A stretch of DNA of 17,275 nucleotides from Flavobacterium sp. (lineage in GTDB: Bacteria; Bacteroidota; Bacteroidia; Flavobacteriales; Flavobacteriaceae). Both the position numbers and the translations under genes were made by a program. This document shows positions 7,527-14,340 of the stretch, piece after piece. The first letter of the stretch is position 1, and the number at the start of each line of letters is the position of its first letter. Under the pieces are notes generated by a model that saw nothing but the letters and a program-made list of their open reading frames with translations, searched no databases and was not told the DNA's origin. The stretch spans positions 1 through 17,275 of the forward strand of contig JASLID010000071.1 of assembly GCA_030153045.1 (NCBI GenBank), read 5' to 3'.

Positions 7527-9356
7527 TTATGAACTTTTTGATTTTTCGCCACTATGTTTATTCAGACTTTTCGATGCGTTTATCTGTATTGTTGCTCCAA
7601 CGCTACTCAAAACAGCTTTTTTAGATACTTCTTTAAGTTCCTTACTTTCAGATTCCTTATTCCCTTTAATCATCTCAGTCATTGAACCATTAACATTCAC
7701 TAAGAAATCTTTATTTACAAAAGAATTTTTAATCAATCCCACTGTTTCAGTGGCATTCATTCCTATTCCATCAATCTTATCCATACCAACTTGAGTAGTC
7801 ATATTTTCTCCAACATTGATATTCATATTTTTACAATTGAGCGTCATAGTTTCCGGAGCTGTAATGGTAATATTGCTTCCTACAGTATCAAAATGAATTA
7901 AATTTCCACTTTTATCAGTAATAACAATACTTTCATCTTCAGTAAACTTAATAATATGTCCACTTCTGGTATGTATTGCTTTTATATCATTTCCTGGAGT
8001 ATTATACCCCGAGGTTTCGCGTCCATTATATTGGGTTCCCAGTACAAAAGGTTTTTCTGGATTACCGCCTTCAAAAGCCACAAATACTTCTTCGCCTATT
8101 TCAGGAATAAAATAAAAGCCTTTGCCTGAACCTGCGTGTGGTGTAACCAATCGCATCCAGTCGCTTTCATGTCCCCAAAAGAAATTAACTTTAATACGGC
8201 CCATGCCTGATGGATCATTATTATCAGTAACTACCGCTCCTTGCGTTTCTGCTTTTGGGAAATAATGGGGATTGGTATACGGAGGTACTTTTACCTCACT
8301 TGGTATCGATTCGAATTGACATTCGTAGTGCCCAAACCCTTTGGAGAAATGTTGGAGATGAGTCACCACAAAGGTGCCTTCAATTTTATCTTTTACTATG
8401 GAAACCGTTCCGCCTATTTGCAATGGAATCTTACTGAGACCAGAATAGGTGAGGACATTAGCTTCGCCAGCTTGTTGTGTCAAATTTTGTATGCGCTCAA
8501 TGTCTGAAGCATCAGTCGCATTGGTTACAAAAGCATGATTGGCATTGTTTCTGTTGAAAATGCTTTTCGATGCTTGTTGTGCATTTTGTGCAATGTAACT
8601 TTGGGTGTTGTTTTGTGGCTCTAAATTTTGAGAAGCCACTTCCGAAGCACTATTGTAATCGTATCCTTTATAAGATACTTTTTGAGATTTTAATCTGCTG
8701 GTCACTTTAAAGTGGTGCAGGTTAATTCCGTTATTTAGTTTCGCTTTAGAGCTTTTTAATTCTCCAAACTTAAGGTAATCACCATCATAATACATCCATT
8801 CTCCGTATTGAATGGCTAGTCTTTGTAAAAACTGAAAATCAGTTTCGGCATATTGAACAACGTATGGAATGGCATTTTTATAATTGGGTTTTATATCCAG
8901 TCCGGTTATAATTCCTTTAACGATATTTTGATCCACTTTTTTGGCAATTTCTTCCAAAGTATGTTCAAAATGGGTTTCGCTTTGCTTTATTTCGTCTAAT
9001 AATATGGTTGGGCTTTCACCAATAATGTGAAATCCTTTTGAAGCGCCATCATTGTCCAGAACTTCCATTTGAGAAATGATTCCTTTAAAATAAATATTTT
9101 CACCTCTGGCATCATCTTTAAAGGTAATGATGACTTTGGCTCCCATATATTGTCTAATAAAATCGGCTTGGCTCTTAAAGTCCATCACCACATCACCTAT
9201 GCGCCAAGTAAAGCTAAAGGTATGATGTCCTAAAAGGCTTTGATTGATCATTAGATTATAATATACAGTTTGTCCGCGATAGCTTCCTATTTGGATGCTT
9301 ACCTTGTCTTGCATGACATCAGTAACTTTACTCATAATACCATTGATTGTGCTCAT
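7527..9356 (-). CDS. vgrG: VgrG, type VI secretion spike protein (Bacteroidota type)
   Basis: The protein is 609 aa, a standard length for VgrG without an effector extension. Residues about 1-350 form the gp27-like (phage late control D) part, with typical stretches such as YMGAKVIITFKDD and AETDFQFLQRLAIQYGEWMYYDG. Residues about 370-460 are the gp5-like OB fold: GMGRIKVNFFWG, DWMRLVTPHAG, FIPEIGEEVFVAFEGGNPEKP and VLGTQYNG are all family signatures. Residues after 460 form the repetitive beta-prism needle, ending in a low-complexity Ser/Lys tail. The trimer caps the TssD tube and carries a PAAR-like tip, here probably the DUF4280 protein at the left edge. It follows the third TssD gene after 108 bp of AT-rich sequence and precedes the lipase effector by 3 bp, so the spike and cargo genes are likely co-transcribed. 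Confidence 0.97.
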   Translation of the reverse strand: MSTINGIMSKVTDVMQDKVSIQIGSYRGQTVYYNLMINQSLLGHHTFSFTWRIGDVVMDFKSQADFIRQYMGAKVIITFKDDARGENIYFKGIISQMEVLDNDGASKGFHIIGESPTILLDEIKQSETHFEHTLEEIAKKVDQNIVKGIITGLDIKPNYKNAIPYVVQYAETDFQFLQRLAIQYGEWMYYDGDYLKFGELKSSKAKLNNGINLHHFKVTSRLKSQKVSYKGYDYNSASEVASQNLEPQNNTQSYIAQNAQQASKSIFNRNNANHAFVTNATDASDIERIQNLTQQAGEANVLTYSGLSKIPLQIGGTVSIVKDKIEGTFVVTHLQHFSKGFGHYECQFESIPSEVKVPPYTNPHYFPKAETQGAVVTDNNDPSGMGRIKVNFFWGHESDWMRLVTPHAGSGKGFYFIPEIGEEVFVAFEGGNPEKPFVLGTQYNGRETSGYNTPGNDIKAIHTRSGHIIKFTEDESIVITDKSGNLIHFDTVGSNITITAPETMTLNCKNMNINVGENMTTQVGMDKIDGIGMNATETVGLIKNSFVNKDFLVNVNGSMTEMIKGNKESESKELKEVSKKAVLSSVGATIQINASKSLNKHSGEKSKSS

Positions 9357-9464
9357 AGGGTTCTATATTTTATTAATACTATTTATTTTTAGATTATTGA
9401 GGGCATTTATTTTTGCTCTTACATGCTGTTTGAAGAGTATTTTTCTGGATTTAACTTTGATTTT

Positions 9465-9860
9465 TTAAATATCCAACGACCAAGGTTTCCCTAATACAGC
9501 TCCACTAAAATCAATGTCTTTTGCCGAAATAAGCAATTCTATTTGCATTGGTACTTCATTATGCGATCTGAAACTTTCATGAAAATTAATGCAAAATGCT
9601 TTTTCGAATTTTAGCTCTTTCATTTTAGACATAGCATCTCTTCTAAAAAAAGTAATGGTACCGTTTTTGGTTTGGGTGCTGCTGATCATCCATTTCATAA
9701 AATCGACACTCTTGGTCGATTCTACAACAAGTCTAATATTACCACCTTGTGCAATGGTTTGTGGTTTTCCATTATGATCTACTTCTTGAGTAATGTGTAA
9801 ATCAAATTCTAACACATTGTAGGCTTCCCCATCTAATTCTAACTTTGCTAAAAAAGACAT
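9465..9860 (-). CDS. tssD: TssD (Hcp) tube protein, divergent third copy
   Basis: At 131 aa this is the length of a Bacteroidota TssD. It keeps the family layout: MSFLAKLELDGEAYNVLEFD, a glycine-rich GGNIRLVVEST turn, FMKWMISS and a helix-strand block LKFEKAFCINFHESF. It differs clearly from the other two copies: the LFEWMTNSFERKDGS block has become FMKWMISSTQTKNGT and the end is KPWSLDI instead of NEWV. Hcp paralogues can form the inner tube or act as receptors for specific cargo. Because this copy sits next to vgrG and downstream of a terminator-like hairpin, I infer that it is expressed less than the first two and may be a specialised or tip-proximal ring rather than bulk tube. Confidence 0.93.
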   Translation of the reverse strand: MSFLAKLELDGEAYNVLEFDLHITQEVDHNGKPQTIAQGGNIRLVVESTKSVDFMKWMISSTQTKNGTITFFRRDAMSKMKELKFEKAFCINFHESFRSHNEVPMQIELLISAKDIDFSGAVLGKPWSLDI

Positions 9861-9890
9861 ATTATGTAGTATTAAGTTGTAACTTCTTTT

Positions 9891-9947
9891 AAAAAATAGT
9901 CGAAACTAGGGATAAAGCAAATGCCTTATCCCATAATAATTTCGACT
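9891..9947 (-). terminator. Terminator-like hairpin between the second and third TssD genes
   Basis: Two nested stems are visible. The outer arms AGTCGAAA (9898-9905) and TTTCGACT (9940-9947) are perfectly complementary over 8 bp. Inside, GGGATAA (9909-9915) pairs with TTATCCC (9926-9932), and two more GC pairs close a four-base loop (9919-9922), with one mismatch. On the minus-strand transcript the outer stem is followed by ATTTTTT (9897-9891), the layout of an intrinsic terminator. Genes continue in the same direction on both sides, so partial termination is more likely than a hard operon end. Confidence 0.6.
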
Positions 9948-9980
9948 TCACAAATGAGATTGTTTATAATCAATTAGAAT

Positions 9981-10367
9981 TTAAACCCACTCGTTTTCGT
10001 AAACTCCTGTACCCATTTCTATTTTTCTAGAAGAAATAGTGAAAGTTTCTGTTAATGGATTTTTTCCAGTTGAATCGAAGTTTTCTTTATGTTTTACTAA
10101 GTAACCTTCTGTGAATTTTAATTCTTTTAAAGTAGCATCGCTATCTCTTTTAAAGAATTTTACACTTCCGTCTTTGCGTTCGAAACTGTTAGTCATCCAT
10201 TCGAACAATTCAGTTGAACCTGTTCCTTCAACAGTTACATCAATTTTACCTCCTCTTGTTACAGTAGAAGGACGTCCTGTTGCATCAGTTTCCTGAAATA
10301 AACCATAATTTACACTCAATACGTTGAATTCTTTTCCTCCAACACTTAGTCTTGCTTTAAATGACAT
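9981..10367 (-). CDS. tssD: TssD (Hcp) tube protein, second copy
   Basis: This 128-aa protein is a typical T6SSiii tube subunit: MSFKARLSVGGKEFNVLSVN at the start, QETDATGRPS, a GGKIDVTVEGTG strand pair, LFEWMTNSFERKDGS, FFKRDSDATLKELKFTE and NPLTETFTISSRKIE, ending in NEWV. It is very close to the copy 48 bp upstream, sharing long identical blocks, which points to a tandem duplication kept under selection. Hexameric rings of TssD stack into the tube that is fired into target cells. The terminator-like hairpin starts 33 bp after its stop codon, so the first two copies probably form a strongly expressed leading pair. Confidence 0.96.
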   Translation of the reverse strand: MSFKARLSVGGKEFNVLSVNYGLFQETDATGRPSTVTRGGKIDVTVEGTGSTELFEWMTNSFERKDGSVKFFKRDSDATLKELKFTEGYLVKHKENFDSTGKNPLTETFTISSRKIEMGTGVYENEWV

Positions 10368-10415
10368 AATAATAATATTTAAAATAATTAATAAAAAAAA
10401 ACAGTTTTAAGGGGC

Positions 10416-10802
10416 TTATACCCATTCGTTTTTGTGTTCTCCAGTGCCTAATTTGATAGAGCGAGCTGAAAGAACAAAGGTTTCAGTTAAAGGATTTTCC
10501 TCAACTGAATCAAAATTTTCTTTGTAGTTTACGATGTAAGCTTCGGTAAATTGTAATTCTTTTAAGGTGGCATCGCTGTCTCTTTTAATGAATACAATGC
10601 TTCCGTCTTTTCTTTCGAAACTGTTTGTCATCCATTCAAACAAATCTGTTTCTCCAGTTCCTTCCACTGTTACTTCTATTTGCCCTCCTCTGGATATTGA
10701 AGAAGGTCTTCCTGTTGCGTCAGTTTCCTGATATAGTGCATAATTGACGTTTAATACGTTACGCTCTTTTCCAGCAACTTTAATTTTAGTTTTAAATGAC
10801 AT
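10416..10802 (-). CDS. tssD: TssD (Hcp) tube protein, first copy
   Basis: This is a 128-aa TssD and the first gene of the left-hand operon. It has the same block order as its downstream neighbour: MSFKTKIKVAGKERNVLNVN, QETDATGRPSS, GGQIEVTVEGTG, LFEWMTNSFERKDGS, KRDSDATLKELQFTE, NPLTETFVLSARSIK and a final NEWV. Differences from the second copy are scattered conservative changes, so both are intact rather than one being a decaying duplicate. No gene lies directly upstream on this strand for about 565 bp, so transcription of the secretion module probably starts in that gap. Confidence 0.96.
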   Translation of the reverse strand: MSFKTKIKVAGKERNVLNVNYALYQETDATGRPSSISRGGQIEVTVEGTGETDLFEWMTNSFERKDGSIVFIKRDSDATLKELQFTEAYIVNYKENFDSVEENPLTETFVLSARSIKLGTGEHKNEWV

Positions 10803-10848
10803 AAAAAATGAATTAAAAGTTATTTTTTGATTACGATAAATTCAATAG

Positions 10849-10880
10849 TGCCTAGGCAAGGTTTTGAAAAGCTCAAAACT
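10849..10880 (-). promoter_or_regulatory. Palindrome plus adjacent hairpin in the tssD leader
   Basis: TGCCTAGGCA (10849-10858) is a perfect 10-bp palindrome. It overlaps a hairpin whose arms, CAAGGTTTTGA (10857-10867) and TCAAAACTTG (10873-10882 region), pair over ten positions with one bulged base and a five-base loop. The pair sits about 50-80 bases upstream of the first TssD start. It could be an operator or a leader-mRNA structure; no regulator is identifiable. Confidence 0.3.
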
Positions 10881-11006
10881 TGATAATTGTAACGTATTGA
10901 ATTGTGATGATTGTCTATTAGGAAAAATTCGGTAATGAATTATTTCATAAAATAGCTATCGGTGAAAAGTGAATTATTTTAAATAAATCATTTTCAAATA
11001 GGAGTG

Positions 11007-11050
11007 AGGTTAGTGCATCTGGGCACCATAACCTTCAAATACTTTTGAAG
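11007..11050 (-). promoter_or_regulatory. Two overlapping stem-loops, possible alternative RNA structures
   Basis: Stem-loop A: AGGTTAGTGC (11007-11016) pairs with GCAC (11023-11026) and TAACCT (11029-11034), with a six-base loop and a two-base bulge. Stem-loop B: CTTCAAA (11033-11039) pairs with TTTGAAG (11044-11050) across a TACT loop. They share bases 11033-11034, so fully formed versions exclude each other. Stem A is far more GC-rich than its surroundings. On the minus strand both would be part of a long tssD leader if transcription starts further right. I do not recognise a known riboswitch. Confidence 0.35.
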
Positions 11051-11151
11051 AGGTAGTTAATTTCATAAATGTGTTTGTTAAGGTTAAATAATAAATAATA
11101 CCAAATAATATATATAAATACCTCGCTAATGTAGGAATTTTCTCTAACAAA

Positions 11152-11159
11152 CAAAAATA
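11152..11159 (-). promoter_or_regulatory. Candidate Bacteroidota -7 element for the tssD operon
   Basis: On the minus strand this reads TATTTTTG, an exact fit to the TAnnTTTG -7 consensus of Bacteroidota promoters. It is the only fit I found on that strand in the gap. No TTG lies at the expected distance upstream, and the site is in a T-rich tract, so it may be chance. If real, the tssD leader would be about 340 bases and include the stem-loops above. Confidence 0.2.
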
Positions 11160-11164
11160 AATAT

Positions 11165-11221
11165 AAAAAATTTCTTACTTTTTTATTAACTATGGCTTTA
11201 AACCCAATGAATAGTAAGAAA
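11165..11221 (-). terminator. Long-loop inverted repeat with T-run, possible end of the pigment operon
   Basis: TTTCTTACT (11171-11179) and AGTAAGAAA (11213-11221) are perfectly complementary over 9 bp, separated by 33 bases. On the minus strand the second arm is followed by a run of T residues (11170-11165). The position is about 150 bases past the ligase stop codon, suitable for a terminator, but the stem is AT-rich and the loop long. Confidence 0.3.
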
Positions 11222-11367
11222 GAGGATAGAATAATGAGGAAAAAAACTCAAATAAGATGTATGAAAACTGTTAGGAATAGAGAAATAGTATACCAATACA
11301 AAGTGTAATTTGCATCAATAGTCTCTAATTACCGAGGGAATGATTTTTTTAATAGATTGTCTTCTAG

Positions 11368-12666
11368 CTAATTTGAAGTTTTTCTCTTGTCGAAAAAATG
11401 GATGGGTTTTCTACTCATAGGATTAAAAATGAGCGGCGTTAATGCTTCTTTTGTAGTAAATTCTATTTTAGGAGTAACACGCAATTTGGCTCTGAAATGG
11501 TCTTTTATCTTTTGTAAAAATTCTTCTGATTCTTGTTTAACAGCAATTTTGATGACAATTTCATCGGTTCCAATATCGTTGGTTGAAATTTCGATAATAT
11601 GACTTTCAATTTCATCAAAATCGTTTAAAACATCATTCATAGCTGGTGGATACAAAGTAGTTCCTTTGTACTTAATCATTTGTTTTTTTCTGCCAATAAT
11701 AGGACCAACACGTAACGTATTTCTCCCGCAAGCACAGGGTTCATGATGTAACTGAACAATGTCACCCGTTTTAAAACGAATGAGCGGCATGGCTTCAATA
11801 CCCAGGGTTGTAAAGGTCAGTTCTCCTGATTCACCATTTTTAACAGGTAGGTTGTTATGGTCTAAAACTTCCACAATAATTAGTTCCGGATGATGATGTC
11901 CTCCAACTAAATGTTCACATTCGGTGAAAGCGGTACTCATTTCGGTAGAAGCATAGGTCGAAAAGAGTTTGATATCCCATTTGTCAGTGATTTTTTTGGC
12001 CAATGTATTGAATGTAAAATCTTGATTTCTTAACGATTCTCCAATACAAACGGCTCCTTTAATCCCCGAATTATTGTAATCTATATTATTTGCTTCGGCA
12101 TATTCGATCATCTTTAATAAAAAGGAAGGAACTGTAATTAAATAAGTTGGCTTGTATTTTAAAATAGAATCCCATTGTAATTCCGGAATTCCTGCGCCAA
12201 CACGAATAACACCTACTTTCATTTTTCGCAACCCTAAAAAATAGGCCAATCCAGCCATAAATCTTCGGTCGATTGTGGTCATTAACTGAACAATATCACC
12301 TTCTTTAATTCCTGCACAATCAAATGAAATGGCTTCGTTGTACGCTAATCGTTCTAAATCATGATCGGTTAACCCAAAAGTTACAGGCTCTCCTAATGTA
12401 CCAGAAGTCGTGGCGAAATCGATGATTTTATTTACAGGGACACACATAAAATCATCATTGTATCGTTGCAAGTCTTCTTTTGAAGTTACAGGTAAAAGCT
12501 GTAAATCTTCAATAGTTTTAATGGCATTGATATTAATATTTTTGCTGGCAAAAAGATTTTTGTAATAGGGCGAATGCTGATTGACATACGACAAGATTTC
12601 CAAAAGTTTTTGCTCCTGAAAGATTTTGATTTCTTCGGTTGTAGCGGTTTCAATTTTTGGAATCAT
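11368..12666 (-). CDS. PaaK-like adenylate-forming ligase of the pigment-type operon
   Basis: The 432-aa protein has the size and motifs of the phenylacetate-CoA ligase branch of the ANL superfamily. The phosphate-binding loop is TTSGTLGEP (86-94). YASTEM (238-243) is the aromatic-x-TE motif, MPLIRFKTGD (293-302) carries the ribose-binding Asp, and CACGRNTLRVGPIIGRKKQM marks the hinge to the small C-terminal domain (ending near residue 432). Such enzymes activate an aryl or other carboxylic acid as the AMP ester and pass it to CoA or a carrier. The start ATG overlaps the upstream Ntn-hydrolase stop in an ATGA junction, so it is the last gene of the right-hand operon. In flexirubin-type clusters a role in activating an aromatic acid starter is plausible, but substrate cannot be read from the sequence. 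Confidence 0.9.
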   Translation of the reverse strand: MIPKIETATTEEIKIFQEQKLLEILSYVNQHSPYYKNLFASKNININAIKTIEDLQLLPVTSKEDLQRYNDDFMCVPVNKIIDFATTSGTLGEPVTFGLTDHDLERLAYNEAISFDCAGIKEGDIVQLMTTIDRRFMAGLAYFLGLRKMKVGVIRVGAGIPELQWDSILKYKPTYLITVPSFLLKMIEYAEANNIDYNNSGIKGAVCIGESLRNQDFTFNTLAKKITDKWDIKLFSTYASTEMSTAFTECEHLVGGHHHPELIIVEVLDHNNLPVKNGESGELTFTTLGIEAMPLIRFKTGDIVQLHHEPCACGRNTLRVGPIIGRKKQMIKYKGTTLYPPAMNDVLNDFDEIESHIIEISTNDIGTDEIVIKIAVKQESEEFLQKIKDHFRAKLRVTPKIEFTTKEALTPLIFNPMSRKPIHFFDKRKTSN

Positions 12667-14333
12667 TGTAGTTTCTTATTTATTTTTTGTAACTGTTTTT
12701 CAATTTCTTTTTTGGAAGGCAAAGTCGTAATTTCCTTTGTTAATGCTTTTTCAAAATGAATTTTAGCTTGAAGATACTCTTTTTTCTTGTAAAAATACTG
12801 TCCAACTTTTTGATAAACAATCCAATTATCGGGATTCAAAGATTGGTAATTTTTGATGAAATTGGTTTCAACTTCTAATTTATTTTTTAAAATTGAATCC
12901 ATCTTTTGATCTTCAATTCGGAACTTTTCATAATTACGATAGGCTTCCGTTTCTACAAAAGCATCTTTGGGAATGTTTTTACTTTCAGTTGCTAGGGAAT
13001 TAATTTCAAAATTTGAATTTGATTTATTGAAAATGGTATTCAAATCATAACAAACAAATTCGCCTAATTGATAAGGGCTTGATGACACCCAAACCAACCG
13101 TTGCTCAGGTTTAAAAATAATGCCATGATGCGCCAGTAATTGATTGATTGCTTTTTCGTTTCCGTAACCCAAAGGTAGATTATTTAAACCGTCTTTATTT
13201 CTAAGAATGGCGACTGCTTTTTCAGGGTTTAGTTTATCATTTTGACCTAACAATTCGGTAATTCTATCAAACCGATATTTGGAATGACTGTTTGTTATTT
13301 GGTTTGTATTTCTATCATCGTATTTAAAAGCATCACTTTGAAAATGATTGGTGCAGATCAGTTGATTACTATTTGGAACATCATACACACTCATTTTTTT
13401 GGGAGACATTTCAATCAAAATTGCTTTTTTATCGAAAGCACTACCAATCATAATGGATTCGGATACAAATACTTTTCTTTTTTGTGCAATGGCAATGGCT
13501 TCTTCAATGTTTTTGGCATATTGCAAAATTTCTCTGGTGAGTAGTGAGATGGGTGTTTTTGCCACCAACGGAATTTTTGATTTTGAAGCATTAATGGTGA
13601 CCGTTAAACCTTCTTTATTCATTCCTGAACATACGCCAACCATTCCTGCCCAACTCATCGTCATAAAAGGATGTCCTTGTTTAGGATTGACAAAAGTGAC
13701 TATTTTATCTTTGGCAAAATCATCGCCAGCATAAAAGTCTAAATTGCGACCAATAATTAAGCTTCCATCCTCAGATTGATCTCCCCAAGCAGCAAATGAA
13801 GAACAACCCACAAGAGCCAAATCTTGTAAAGCGTGACCTATATCGTGAGCACTGTGAAGGTACAAACCGCGTAAATAGGGTGGAGCTATGTTATCAAAAT
13901 TAGGCGACGAATATTCTGAAACGCCGTAGATTTCAGTCTTATATTCTTCGGGAATATTGAGGTATAATTTTCGACCATACCATTTTAAAAAATTCCGAAG
14001 TAATTTTTGTTTTGTTTTAGATGGAATAATGTCTTCAATTTTTGAAAAAAAAACGTTTTCTTGTTTTTTTAGTATCGAATCCGTTAAACTTCCTGTGTTT
14101 AGGCCAATCTGCAACGGATCGCCTTCCACATACAATTCCCATAGGTTTTGTTTGTTTTTAAGCAAAAAATTATGTCCCGAAGTGTATGAAGTATTTGATA
14201 TTTTGGTTACAATGGGTTTGGTATTGTCGTATCCTTCAACAATGGGTTTGTGATGTAATGATTTTGAAATTCCACAAGAAAGGAAAACTTGTATCAAAAC
14301 TAAAAAAACGGATGTTTGAAAGATTCGTTTCAT
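12663..14333 (-). CDS. C45-family Ntn hydrolase/acyltransferase lipoprotein with TPR-like tail
   Basis: The 556-aa protein starts with MKRIFQTSV, a hydrophobic stretch and FLSCG, a lipoprotein signal with Cys20 as the lipidated residue, so it should act in the periplasm or on the outer membrane. The central part matches the acyl-CoA:6-aminopenicillanate acyltransferase (C45) family: LVGCSSFAAWGD holds the candidate catalytic N-terminal nucleophile Cys177, followed by IGRNLDFY, FMTMSWAGMVGVCSGMNKEG and LTVTINASKS. In this family the nucleophile is usually freed by self-cleavage just before the Cys. The last 60 residues (NPDNWIVYQKVGQYFYKKKE and on) look like one or two TPR units. It lies 7 bp after the FAD enzyme and overlaps the ligase by 4 bp. 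Hydrolase or acyl transfer are both possible; an ester- or amide-forming role in the pathway is inference. Confidence 0.88.
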   Translation of the reverse strand: MKRIFQTSVFLVLIQVFLSCGISKSLHHKPIVEGYDNTKPIVTKISNTSYTSGHNFLLKNKQNLWELYVEGDPLQIGLNTGSLTDSILKKQENVFFSKIEDIIPSKTKQKLLRNFLKWYGRKLYLNIPEEYKTEIYGVSEYSSPNFDNIAPPYLRGLYLHSAHDIGHALQDLALVGCSSFAAWGDQSEDGSLIIGRNLDFYAGDDFAKDKIVTFVNPKQGHPFMTMSWAGMVGVCSGMNKEGLTVTINASKSKIPLVAKTPISLLTREILQYAKNIEEAIAIAQKRKVFVSESIMIGSAFDKKAILIEMSPKKMSVYDVPNSNQLICTNHFQSDAFKYDDRNTNQITNSHSKYRFDRITELLGQNDKLNPEKAVAILRNKDGLNNLPLGYGNEKAINQLLAHHGIIFKPEQRLVWVSSSPYQLGEFVCYDLNTIFNKSNSNFEINSLATESKNIPKDAFVETEAYRNYEKFRIEDQKMDSILKNKLEVETNFIKNYQSLNPDNWIVYQKVGQYFYKKKEYLQAKIHFEKALTKEITTLPSKKEIEKQLQKINKKLQ

Positions 14334-14340
14334 TTTCCTT

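Larger units (their letters stand above)
10803..11367. other. Intergenic region between pigment operon and T6SS operon, structured leader candidate
   Basis: I see no convincing gene in these 565 bases. The stretch is strongly AT-rich and holds several inverted repeats that are listed separately. It must contain the end of the upstream ligase transcript and the start of the tssD transcript, both on the minus strand. A 38-codon + strand ORF (11192-11308) is present but not supported further. An imperfect direct repeat is also visible: CGGTAATGAATTATTT near 10930 and, about 30 bp on, CGGT followed a few bases later by GTGAATTATTT. Confidence 0.7.

Noticed and set aside
7527..7990. VgrG C-terminus as a fused effector domain
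   Set aside because: The end of the protein is repetitive beta-needle sequence with a low-complexity tail and no catalytic motif; the cargo is encoded separately just downstream.
9357..9464. Possible hairpin between the third TssD gene and vgrG
   Set aside because: The best arms (GAGGGCA and TGCTCTT) pair only with wobbles on the + strand and with two A-C mismatches on the transcribed strand; no T-run follows.
11192..11308. A 38-codon + strand ORF, rich in Lys and Arg, in the intergenic gap
   Set aside because: Its composition is what AT-rich noncoding DNA gives by chance, it overlaps an inverted repeat, and no convincing promoter is seen (the best upstream TTG with TGTGTTTG has a mismatch). 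It would need conservation or ribosome data.
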